10,744 nt of DNA. Origin: an uncultured beta proteobacterium. Its GTDB lineage: Bacteria; Pseudomonadota; Gammaproteobacteria; Burkholderiales; Burkholderiaceae. Below the pieces are notes generated by a model. The model was not told the DNA's origin, made no database searches, and saw only the letters and a list, made by a program, of their open reading frames with translations. The stretch is taken from NCBI GenBank assembly GCA_903930665.1, contig CAIYZI010000381.1, forward strand, positions 1 to 10,744, given 5' to 3'. The position numbers were made by a program, and so were the translations under genes. Within the stretch, counting starts at the first letter, position 1; each line of letters opens with the position of its first letter. This document shows, piece by piece, positions 1 through 5,539 of the stretch.

Positions 1-206
1 GTTACTGATAATTCGGTCATTGAGCTTATTTTCCTATGTATTAAATCGCATGCGACATCGAGCCAGTACGGCTAGCAAGGCTCTACTGTATCAACAAACT
101 ACCCTCTAAGACAGATAAACCCAGTAGATAAGGCTTTTAAAGGAGTCAAGGGGCAGGTCAAAACACTAAAACGGGTATTCTTGACATCTTTAAGTGATGG
201 ACTTTC
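1..206. other. leading region without a supported gene
   Basis: No convincing gene is visible. On the plus strand one frame is open from base 2 to a TAA at 107-109 (35 codons, ending ...ALLYQQTTL). It could be the tail of a gene lying left of the window, but an open stretch this short is expected by chance and I recognise nothing in it. A perfect TTGACA stands at 181-186, but a -10 box 17 bases downstream would fall on the start codon of the next gene, so I do not call a promoter. Confidence 0.3.
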
Positions 207-431
207 ATGAACAACACCCTCACCGTTACCCTTGGCATTGTCGCCATGCTATTGCCGTTAGTCGTTGGGCGCCTAGTTTGGAAACGTTTTGACCAATATT
301 TTGGCAAGAACGATGCAGCCTATATGGATACTTTGGGGTATTTCCTCAAGAAAATTGGCTACACGATCTTAGTTGCCTTTGTTTTGCTCTGGATTGGCAT
401 TAGCCTAGTTTTTAGCGCCAACGGTGCTTAA
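207..431 (+). CDS. small membrane protein, two predicted TM helices, unknown function
   Basis: This encodes 74 residues that I do not recognise. Two hydrophobic segments are visible, about residues 5-22 and 50-69. The loop between them is charged and aromatic-rich (KRFDQYFGKNDAAYMD), which fits a small inner-membrane hairpin protein. The start is ATG and no strong Shine-Dalgarno sequence precedes it. The next gene starts 15 bases after the stop, on the same strand, and also encodes a membrane protein, so the two probably form a small operon and may act together. Hydrophobicity and the pairing support a real gene; the function is unknown. Confidence 0.6.
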   Translation: MNNTLTVTLGIVAMLLPLVVGRLVWKRFDQYFGKNDAAYMDTLGYFLKKIGYTILVAFVLLWIGISLVFSANGA

Positions 432-446
432 GTCCACCCCTATTAG

Positions 447-818
447 ATGAATAGCCAACTACAAACCATTCTTTCAAAAGCAAAGTTGAACTTTATTGTT
501 CTTGGCGCCATCCTATTAATTGCCATTTTAGGTAAATTCATTGCTCCAGAGCTCACCAATCGTATTTTTGAAACTGCTGATCAACTCATTTCAGAGTTGG
601 TCTTAATCTTTGCGGCCATCACCCTAGGGGCTTTTGTGCCAAAGTTTCAGTGGTTTGTTTTGGGCTCTATAACGACTTTTATTGGGGCAACCATCTTGAT
701 TCAGATTGGCGCATTTAGCTATCTCACACCAGAATACCTATTTTCAATATTGATTGTGGTGCTCGGTTTTGCTTCCATTGCCAATCTTTATCGGCACTAT
801 CGAGAATTTAGCCTTTAA
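447..818 (+). CDS. membrane protein, about four TM helices, unknown function
   Basis: This encodes 123 residues with roughly four hydrophobic helices: about 15-33, 47-64, 68-90 and 97-113. The tail is short and basic (NLYRHYREFSL). I do not recognise a family. The gene lies 15 bases downstream of another small membrane-protein gene, with no strong ribosome-binding site between them, so translation may depend on the upstream gene. No catalytic motif or metal-binding cluster is visible. A bulged hairpin follows about 50 bases after the stop. It is probably an integral inner-membrane protein; nothing in the sequence shows its role. Confidence 0.65.
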   Translation: MNSQLQTILSKAKLNFIVLGAILLIAILGKFIAPELTNRIFETADQLISELVLIFAAITLGAFVPKFQWFVLGSITTFIGATILIQIGAFSYLTPEYLFSILIVVLGFASIANLYRHYREFSL

Positions 819-867
819 GCGTTTTTAACAGTCCTTGAGCAACTGTGGAATTTCACCATAATTGCAT

Positions 868-900
868 CATCTGTAATTTAAATTCCAATTAAATCAGATG
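868..900. other. bulged inverted repeat in the 819-1064 gap
   Basis: CATCTG at 868-873 pairs with CAGATG at 895-900. Inside it, ATTTAA (876-881) pairs with TTAAAT (889-894) across a 7-base loop, leaving a 2-base bulge (874-875). No T-run follows on the plus strand, so a classical intrinsic terminator for the preceding gene is not supported, although the position 50 bases after its stop would suit transcript-end processing. Confidence 0.3.
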
Positions 901-999
901 GTTAGATCATAAGCATATTCTCCTGTGGAGTTTGAGAACTTCAATTCCCTGTAAACCAGAAAGTGACAAAAAATCTTGCAAAGAGCTTATTTCTTAAAT

Positions 1000-1050
1000 C
1001 TGCAACGCAACTTGAGACTCTTCCGACGTTCTGCAATGCAAGTCGAGATT
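1000..1050 (+). repeat. tandem pair of imperfect 20-bp repeats, left side of the TA module
   Basis: CTGCAACGCAACTTGAGACT (1000-1019) recurs 31 bases later at 1031-1050, with 16 of 20 positions matching. Both copies lie directly downstream of the toxin stop codon. A third, inverted copy lies on the other side of the TA operon at 1795-1814. The arrangement resembles the ends of a small mobile or excised element, but no transposase or target-site duplication is visible. Confidence 0.5.
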
Positions 1051-1064
1051 ATTTGATATCAGCT

Positions 1065-1478
1065 TTAGGTTTTCCAGGGGTTGATAACTTCCAGTCCTGC
1101 AAATTCAAAATCGCAGGCATTGCGAGTGACCAGCTTTAATCCGTGATGGATTGAAGTTGCTGCAAGCAAACTATCAATCGCCGGCATAGGACGTCCGACC
1201 TGCGCCATCAGACGCCCCCATCGATCTGCTACATTAACATCTACCGTCAACATGCGGCCAATGAAAAAAGCAGGTAGATCAACTTCAAGCCAATCGAGCA
1301 GCGCAAATTTTCGCTCGCTATCTGGCAGCAGATCAATCACCTTACGAATTTCTCCCAATGTGAGCACGCTCACGAATAGAGTTGTGGCCGGTCGCTGAGA
1401 AAACCACTTGGCAACACCTGCGTCGGGCTCTTTGCGGCGCAACTCGGATAGGACATTAGTATCAATCAGATAGGTCAT
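1065..1478 (-). CDS. vapC: PIN-domain toxin (VapC/FitB-like ribonuclease)
   Basis: This is a 137-residue PIN-domain protein. The four expected acidic residues are visible: D6 in the opening MTYLIDTNVLSEL, E43 in LTLGEIRK, D102 in PAIDSLLAATSIHHGL, and D123 in TRNACDF. PIN toxins of this type are Mg2+-dependent RNases that cut tRNA or rRNA and stop growth when free of antitoxin. I chose the ATG at 1478 rather than the upstream start at 1514, because the family begins right before the IDTNVLSE strand. From there it overlaps the antitoxin gene by 17 bp, the normal translational coupling in these operons. No Shine-Dalgarno sequence precedes it. A GCGC-AATA-GCGC hairpin lies at 1480-1491, just before the start. 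Length and active site look intact. Confidence 0.9.
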   Translation of the reverse strand: MTYLIDTNVLSELRRKEPDAGVAKWFSQRPATTLFVSVLTLGEIRKVIDLLPDSERKFALLDWLEVDLPAFFIGRMLTVDVNVADRWGRLMAQVGRPMPAIDSLLAATSIHHGLKLVTRNACDFEFAGLEVINPWKT

Positions 1479-1725
1479 AGCGCAATAGCGCGGGTGGGCT
1501 ACGGTCACGCTCAATCAATAGCTCTTCATCGCCATAGAGTGGTGATGCCTGCATAAACTCTACGAGTGATTTATTGGCCCCAGTCAAACGATCGTAATCG
1601 GAACGAGAAAGAAGAACGGCTACTGATCGGCCATGATTCGTAATTTCTTGCGGACCCTCAAGCTCTGCATCGCGTAATACAGTGGAAAGCTGTGCTTTTG
1701 CCTCTTGTATTTGCCAAATATGCAT
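1462..1725 (-). CDS. Phd/YefM-family antitoxin
   Basis: This encodes 87 residues. The N-terminal half shows the Phd/YefM DNA-binding fold: IWQIQEAKAQLSTVLRDA, then the strand-turn EITNHGRSVAVLLSRSDYDRL. The C-terminal tail (about residues 50-87) is the expected toxin-wrapping segment. The usual role is to bind and inhibit the PIN toxin and repress the shared promoter. I chose the ATG at 1725 over the TTG at 1731: the AGAGG at 1736-1732 leaves 6 bases to the ATG but none to the TTG. It is first in a two-gene minus-strand operon; its stop overlaps the toxin start. A near-consensus -10 box and a perfect inverted repeat lie just upstream. Confidence 0.88.
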   Translation of the reverse strand: MHIWQIQEAKAQLSTVLRDAELEGPQEITNHGRSVAVLLSRSDYDRLTGANKSLVEFMQASPLYGDEELLIERDRSPPALLRYDLSD

Positions 1726-1740
1726 ATTCAACCTCTTTTA

Positions 1741-1785
1741 TGACTACTCTAGTCAGATTATAGCAGATGGGGAATTTTATTATCT
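1741..1785 (-). promoter_or_regulatory. TA operon promoter with likely autorepression operator
   Basis: Read on the minus strand, a perfect TATAAT lies at 1762-1757, preceded by TG (extended -10). The -35 position 17 bases upstream (1785-1780, AGATAA) is poor. A perfect 6+6 inverted repeat, TGACTA-CTC-TAGTCA, spans 1741-1755 at the expected transcription start, between the -10 box and the ribosome-binding site. Phd-type antitoxins repress by binding short palindromes placed like this, so it is the natural operator candidate. The boxes and palindrome are seen; their function is inferred. Confidence 0.55.
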
Positions 1786-1794
1786 GCCCATTCG

Positions 1795-1814
1795 GGTCTC
1801 AAGTTGCATTACAG
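1795..1814 (-). repeat. inverted copy of the 20-bp repeat, right side of the TA module
   Basis: On the minus strand this reads CTGTAATGCAACTTGAGACC. It matches the copy at 1000-1019 at 17 of 20 positions, including twelve consecutive identical bases (GCAACTTGAGAC). Together the copies form inverted repeats around a ~0.78-kb interval containing the whole toxin-antitoxin operon and its promoter. Confidence 0.5.
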
Positions 1815-1884
1815 ACGACAACAACTTCGATGAGAGTCATTTCATCAACTTACATTTTGGGTCACCGTGCACTAGATTGGCCCA

Positions 1885-1939
1885 ATATCTCAGATATGAA
1901 CTATTAATCCATCATCTATATATCTATTTAGATATATAG
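1885..1939. promoter_or_regulatory. two related palindromes upstream of cysI
   Basis: A 13-bp perfect palindrome, ATATCT-C-AGATAT, spans 1885-1897. A 24-bp one spans 1916-1939, with 11-bp arms (1916-1926 and 1929-1939) around a TT centre. Both contain the same half-site pair ATATCT/AGATAT, spaced 1 base in the first and 4 in the second. They end about 50 bases before the cysI start. A weak -35/-10 pair can be read around them (TTGGCC at 1877-1882, TATTAA at 1902-1907, 19-base spacer), which would put the larger palindrome near the transcription start. This suggests an operator for a dimeric regulator of sulfite reduction, or a structured 5' leader; the regulator cannot be named. Confidence 0.45.
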
Positions 1940-1987
1940 GATCGACTATTGCGTATTTGAAGGAATAACGCAAATCCACGACAATCC

Positions 1988-3721
1988 ATGGTTATGTATA
2001 AATACGATGCCATTGATCAAACCCTCGTTGACGAACGGGTTGCCCAATTTAGAGACCAGGTTGCAAGACGCCTAGACGGAACTCTAGCCGAGGAAGAATT
2101 CCGCCCACTGCGCCTGCAAAATGGTCTTTATCACCAACGCCACGCTTATATGTTGCGTGTAGCCATTCCTTATGGCTTATTAAGCTCAAACCAATTGCGC
2201 GCCTTGGCAATGATTGCCGATAAGTACGATCGTGGTTATGGTCATTTCACGACCCGTCAGAATATTCAGTACAACTGGGTAGAGCTTGAAGAGACTCCCA
2301 ATATCTTGGCCGATTTGGCTAAAGTGCAAATGCATGCCATTCAAACCTCGGGTAACTGCATACGCAACATTACCAGCGATGCCTTCGCTGGAGTGGCAAG
2401 TGATGAATACGTAGATCCACGCCCCGTTTGTGAATTGCTCCGTCAGTGGTCAACCCTGCATCCAGAGTTTGCCCATTTACCGCGTAAATTTAAATTTGCC
2501 ATCAATGGCGCAAAAGAAGATCGCACTGTACTGCTTTGCCATGATGTGGGTATTGAGCTCAAGAAAAATGCTCAGGGTGAACTGCTTGCTGATATCTACG
2601 CGGGTGGCGGTATGGGTCGCACTCCTATTCTTGGACAACTCATTAAACAAGAACTTCCTTGGCAACTCTTACCAAGTTACTTAACTGCACTATTGCGTGT
2701 TTATAACCGCTTTGGCCGTCGTGATAATTTATACAAAGCCCGTATCAAGATTTTGGTGAAGGCTTTAGGACCAGAAGAGTTCGCGCGCCAAGTTGAGGGC
2801 GAATGGGCTTATATCGCTAAAGGTGATGACAACTTTACTCAAGCAGAATGGGATCGGGTTGCCAAGCACTTTACAAAGCCGACCTATAAAAACTTGCCAG
2901 CGATCGACAATCAAGCGCTAAAGAGTCAGTTTGAATCTGAACTAGATGCCAATGAACGCATTGGTTTTGCTCGTTGGTTAGAGCGTAATGTGCGCAGCCA
3001 TCAAGTGCCAGGATATGCATCGGTCATTTTGTCACTCAAACCTCACGGTACCGCCGCCCCTGGCGATGCCACTACTGCGCAGATGAATGCGATTGCAGAT
3101 CTTTCAGATCAATATAGTTTTGGTGAGCTGCGTGTTACTCACGAACAGAACTTAGTATTGGCAGATGTAGAGCAAGCCCAGCTGCTAAACCTTTGGCGCG
3201 CTGCTAAGAAGCAAAATTTGGTCATTCCCAATATTGGATTATTAACGGATTTAATTGCGTGTCCTGGAGGAGATTTTTGCTCATTGGCCAATGCAAAATC
3301 CCTGCCAATTGCCAAGGCCATTCAAGAGCGCTTTGATGACTTGGATTACCTATATGACTTAGGTGATATCAGTTTAAATATTTCTGGTTGTATTAACTCT
3401 TGCGGTCATCACCACGTTGGCAATATTGGTGTTTTGGGTGTCGATAAAGATGGTGAAGAGTGGTATCAAATTACTTTAGGTGGCGATCAAGGATTTGATG
3501 CAGCGATCGGTAAAGTAATTGGTCCGTCTTTTTATGCCGATGAAATTCCTGATGTCATCACTAACATCATTAATACCTATGTTGCACAGCGTACTGCCGA
3601 TGAGTCCTTTGTCCAAACCTATCGCCGTTTAGGTGTTGCCCCTTTTAAAGAAGCCGCTTATCTGAATGCGAAGAAGAAAAGCAAAACAGATGAAACCGCT
3701 TTGGGAGGAGATGCATCATGA
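1988..3721 (+). CDS. cysI: assimilatory sulfite reductase hemoprotein (nitrite/sulfite reductase family)
   Basis: This encodes 577 residues, full length for the one-gene sulfite reductase of betaproteobacteria. It reduces sulfite to sulfide with six electrons in the cytoplasm. Two ferredoxin-like half-domains alternate with siroheme-binding domains. GHFTTRQNIQ and CIRNITSDAFAG are siroheme-pocket motifs of the first half. The 4Fe-4S/siroheme ligands are intact as C425-x5-C431 (CPGGDFC) and C468-x3-C472 (CINSC). The close relative nitrite reductase cannot be fully excluded, but coupling to a DUF934 gene and to siroheme-synthesis genes favours sulfite. The start is uncertain: ATG at 1988 or ATG at 1994 (MYKYDAIDQ, a more family-like N-terminus). 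Neither has a good Shine-Dalgarno sequence; an AAGGAA lies over 20 bases upstream. The stop overlaps the next start by 4 bp (ATGA). Confidence 0.93.
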   Translation: MVMYKYDAIDQTLVDERVAQFRDQVARRLDGTLAEEEFRPLRLQNGLYHQRHAYMLRVAIPYGLLSSNQLRALAMIADKYDRGYGHFTTRQNIQYNWVELEETPNILADLAKVQMHAIQTSGNCIRNITSDAFAGVASDEYVDPRPVCELLRQWSTLHPEFAHLPRKFKFAINGAKEDRTVLLCHDVGIELKKNAQGELLADIYAGGGMGRTPILGQLIKQELPWQLLPSYLTALLRVYNRFGRRDNLYKARIKILVKALGPEEFARQVEGEWAYIAKGDDNFTQAEWDRVAKHFTKPTYKNLPAIDNQALKSQFESELDANERIGFARWLERNVRSHQVPGYASVILSLKPHGTAAPGDATTAQMNAIADLSDQYSFGELRVTHEQNLVLADVEQAQLLNLWRAAKKQNLVIPNIGLLTDLIACPGGDFCSLANAKSLPIAKAIQERFDDLDYLYDLGDISLNISGCINSCGHHHVGNIGVLGVDKDGEEWYQITLGGDQGFDAAIGKVIGPSFYADEIPDVITNIINTYVAQRTADESFVQTYRRLGVAPFKEAAYLNAKKKSKTDETALGGDAS

Positions 3722-4293
3722 GCACCACCAACCCAAACCTGATTCATTCCCACAAAGAGATTTTGCATTTTCCTAAAGGTGGCCAGCCTACGCTTGCACC
3801 TAATGAATGGCAAACTTGGGGTGGTGATCAAGACGAAGGTGGTCTACCGGATTTAGAGCATGGTGCTCATAAGGTATTGGTACCGTTTTTTTGGTGGGTC
3901 AAACACCATAAAGAACAAGACATTTTGACTCGTGCAAAAAATGGACAAATCGGTGTGTGGTTTGCTGCTGATGATGACATCCTTAAGCATGGCGAACTGA
4001 TTGAAGAAGGTAAAACTCTATGGCCGATCGTTGCCGCGCACTTTCCGCTTTTCAGAGATGGTCGTAGCTTTAGCACAGCAGCATTACTACGCGATCGCTT
4101 TGCTTGGGATAAAGAAATCCGTGCAATTGGTGACGTATTGATAGATCAATTGCTCCAAGCTGCCCGCGTTGGTTTTGATAGTTTTGAATTGCGTCACGAT
4201 CAAAACCTTGAAGTCGCTTTAAAGCAGTTTGAACTCTTTACCGTTACCACACAAAATAGCTGGCGCGGTAAACGCTCTTTGCTGTCAGCATAA
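3718..4293 (+). CDS. DUF934 protein, partner of sulfite reductase
   Basis: This encodes 191 residues of the DUF934 (COG3749) family, a cytoplasmic protein that is almost always encoded next to a one-gene CysI in proteobacteria and is thought to assist sulfite reduction, perhaps in electron delivery. The biochemical role is not established. Family features seen are the aromatic-rich IGVWFAADDD segment, AAHFPLFRDGRSFSTAALLRD, and the C-terminal FELRHDQNLEVALKQFE. The start is set by the 4-bp ATGA overlap with cysI and an ideal GGAGGAG at 3704-3710, 7 bases before the ATG, so the two are translationally coupled. The next gene, cobA, begins 23 bases downstream. Confidence 0.9.
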   Translation: MSTTNPNLIHSHKEILHFPKGGQPTLAPNEWQTWGGDQDEGGLPDLEHGAHKVLVPFFWWVKHHKEQDILTRAKNGQIGVWFAADDDILKHGELIEEGKTLWPIVAAHFPLFRDGRSFSTAALLRDRFAWDKEIRAIGDVLIDQLLQAARVGFDSFELRHDQNLEVALKQFELFTVTTQNSWRGKRSLLSA

Positions 4294-4316
4294 GAAATTC
4301 CTACTCACCAAATATC

Positions 4317-5198
4317 ATGAAACGCATCTCCACTACTGGCAAGGTCTATTTAGTTGGCGCAGGTCCTGGCGCAGCTGATCTGATTACCGTGCGCGGTGCA
4401 AAACTCCTAGAGCAAGCTGATATTGTTTTTCATGATGCTTTGGTAGAGCCCGAGATGCTTGCTCTTTGTCCACAAGCTATTCAGGAGGCTGTTGGCAAGC
4501 GCTGCGGCAAACTCTCCTCGGCTCAGCAATTTATCAATAAGCGCTTAGTGGATGCTGCAAAAAAATACCCAGTGGTTGTGCGCCTCAAAGGTGGCGACCC
4601 GATGATGTTTGGACGTGCCGATGAAGAAATTCAAGCGCTTAAAGAGGCGAACATTGAAGTGGAAGTCGTTCCCGGCATAACTGCAGCCTTAGCAGGAGCA
4701 GCCAGTATTCAAAAATCCCTCACTTTGCGAGGAGTATCACGTAGTGTGGCTTTTATTACCCTTGCGCAGGGATCAACTACTGATCAACCCACTCATCAAC
4801 CCATTGAGAACCCTAATGCGGACACTTTGGTCTACTACATGGGCCGTAAAGATGCTGCGCGTATTGCAGAACAGCTCATTGGACAAGGAATTCAGAAAAA
4901 TCATGAGCCTGTGAACAACCATCAGACTCATCGGCATGGACCCGATACTCCCGTGCATATATTGGAAGCGGTCAGCACTGCACGCGAGCGTCACTGGACA
5001 AGCACCTTAGCTGAGCTAGCTGCAGGCAAAGCAGACCATTGGTTTGACAGCACTTCACCGGCACTTATTATGGTTGGCCAAGCATTAGGGCAAAAAGACG
5101 CTCAAATTGAATCTGAGGATTTACAAAGCCCTAGCGCCAAAATCGACGATTGCCTGCAAGACAGCCGCATCCTCCCCAACAGCAGACGTAGTGCTTAA
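4317..5198 (+). CDS. cobA: uroporphyrinogen-III C-methyltransferase (SUMT)
   Basis: This encodes 293 residues. It transfers two methyl groups from SAM to uroporphyrinogen III, giving precorrin-2 for siroheme, the cofactor of the CysI encoded upstream. Signatures are intact: VYLVGAGPGAADLITVRGAK at the N-terminus, VVVRLKGGDPMMFGRADEE, VVPGITAALAGAA, LVYYMGRKDAA, and RHWTSTLAELA near the end. There is no precorrin-2 dehydrogenase domain, so it is SUMT alone, not a CysG fusion. Two oddities stand out. Residues 193-210 form an extra His/Asn-rich loop (H196, H202, H205, H207) where other SUMTs such as E. coli CysG have only about four residues. The last ~26 residues are a tail read antisense to the end of cbiX. 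It is probably co-transcribed with cysI and DUF934. No clear Shine-Dalgarno sequence precedes the ATG. Confidence 0.93.
   Translation: MKRISTTGKVYLVGAGPGAADLITVRGAKLLEQADIVFHDALVEPEMLALCPQAIQEAVGKRCGKLSSAQQFINKRLVDAAKKYPVVVRLKGGDPMMFGRADEEIQALKEANIEVEVVPGITAALAGAASIQKSLTLRGVSRSVAFITLAQGSTTDQPTHQPIENPNADTLVYYMGRKDAARIAEQLIGQGIQKNHEPVNNHQTHRHGPDTPVHILEAVSTARERHWTSTLAELAAGKADHWFDSTSPALIMVGQALGQKDAQIESEDLQSPSAKIDDCLQDSRILPNSRRSA
4893..4946 (+). other. His-rich insertion segment inside cobA
   Basis: These are codons 193-210 of cobA (QKNHEPVNNHQTHRHGPD). The segment lies between LIGQG and TPVHILEAVS, positions that are separated by only about four residues in E. coli CysG. It carries four histidines in twelve residues and keeps the frame. 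It is probably a surface loop; metal binding is possible but not shown. Confidence 0.55.
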
Positions 5199-5483
5199 TT
5201 TGAGCTCAGGAAACTTTTCCTGACAAGCTTGCAGCAATAAGGGGAAATCATTGCGCAGATGTCCGCCCTGACCAAAAAAGACGGGTACAACTACCGCCTC
5301 GTTAGCCCCTTGTTTTACTAAACCACTAATAGCTTGCTCTAAAGAAGGTTGCATCATCTCTAAAAAAGCCAGTTCAACCAAAGTTTTGGGATGTTGCTCT
5401 TGCCACATAACGGCTAGGCGATCAAAAGGCTCTCGCCAACGGGCATCGCGAGCGCCATGCCCAAATAGAATAATTGCCTTCAT
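5121..5483 (-). CDS. cbiX: short CbiX-type sirohydrochlorin chelatase
   Basis: This encodes 120 residues, normal for a single-domain CbiX/SirB-like class II chelatase. It is expected to insert Fe2+ into sirohydrochlorin to give siroheme (or Co2+ for cobalamin; sequence alone does not decide). The catalytic His is H9 in ILFGHGARD. E42 follows in FLEMM, and the second conserved His is H75 in FFGQGGHLRNDFP. It is convergent with cobA, sharing 78 bp of opposite coding sequence, and divergent from chaA across 56 bp. Next to CysI and CobA, siroheme is the likely product. The enzyme oxidising precorrin-2 to sirohydrochlorin is not in the window. The start is ATG with only a weak AGAAAG upstream. Confidence 0.9.
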   Translation of the reverse strand: MKAIILFGHGARDARWREPFDRLAVMWQEQHPKTLVELAFLEMMQPSLEQAISGLVKQGANEAVVVPVFFGQGGHLRNDFPLLLQACQEKFPELKLSTTSAVGEDAAVLQAIVDFGARAL

Positions 5484-5539
5484 TAATACTTTCTGAATTT
5501 TTAAGTCGAATGTTGAGATTGATATAAGCTTAACCGTAT
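5484..5539. promoter_or_regulatory. divergent cbiX-chaA intergenic region
   Basis: Both promoters must lie in or around these 56 bases unless they sit inside the coding regions. For chaA, TATAAG at 5523-5528 is a usable -10 with a poor -35 (TTTAAG, 5500-5505, 17-base spacer). If that promoter is right, transcription starts near the TTG at 5540, which favours translation from the ATG at 5588. For cbiX I see no convincing boxes. Confidence 0.25.

Noticed and set aside
150..180. Sequence reading TTTTGACCTGCCCCTTGACT on the minus strand, resembling an IS3-family terminal repeat
   Set aside because: Only a vague resemblance. No partner inverted repeat, transposase remnant or target duplication is visible in the window.
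181..209. TTGACA at 181-186 as a promoter for the first gene
   Set aside because: The -10 would overlap the start codon (TTTCAT) and is poor; a leaderless transcript would be needed.
974..990. TCTTGCAAAGAGCTTAT as a third tandem copy of the left repeat
   Set aside because: The similarity to the repeat is too low (about 10 of 14) and the spacing differs from 31 bases.
1682..1939. 85-codon plus-strand open frame across the TA promoter and the upstream cysI region
   Set aside because: It overlaps the antitoxin start antisense, runs through both regulatory palindromes, has Cys/Ile/Tyr-rich composition typical of non-coding AT-rich DNA, and resembles no family.
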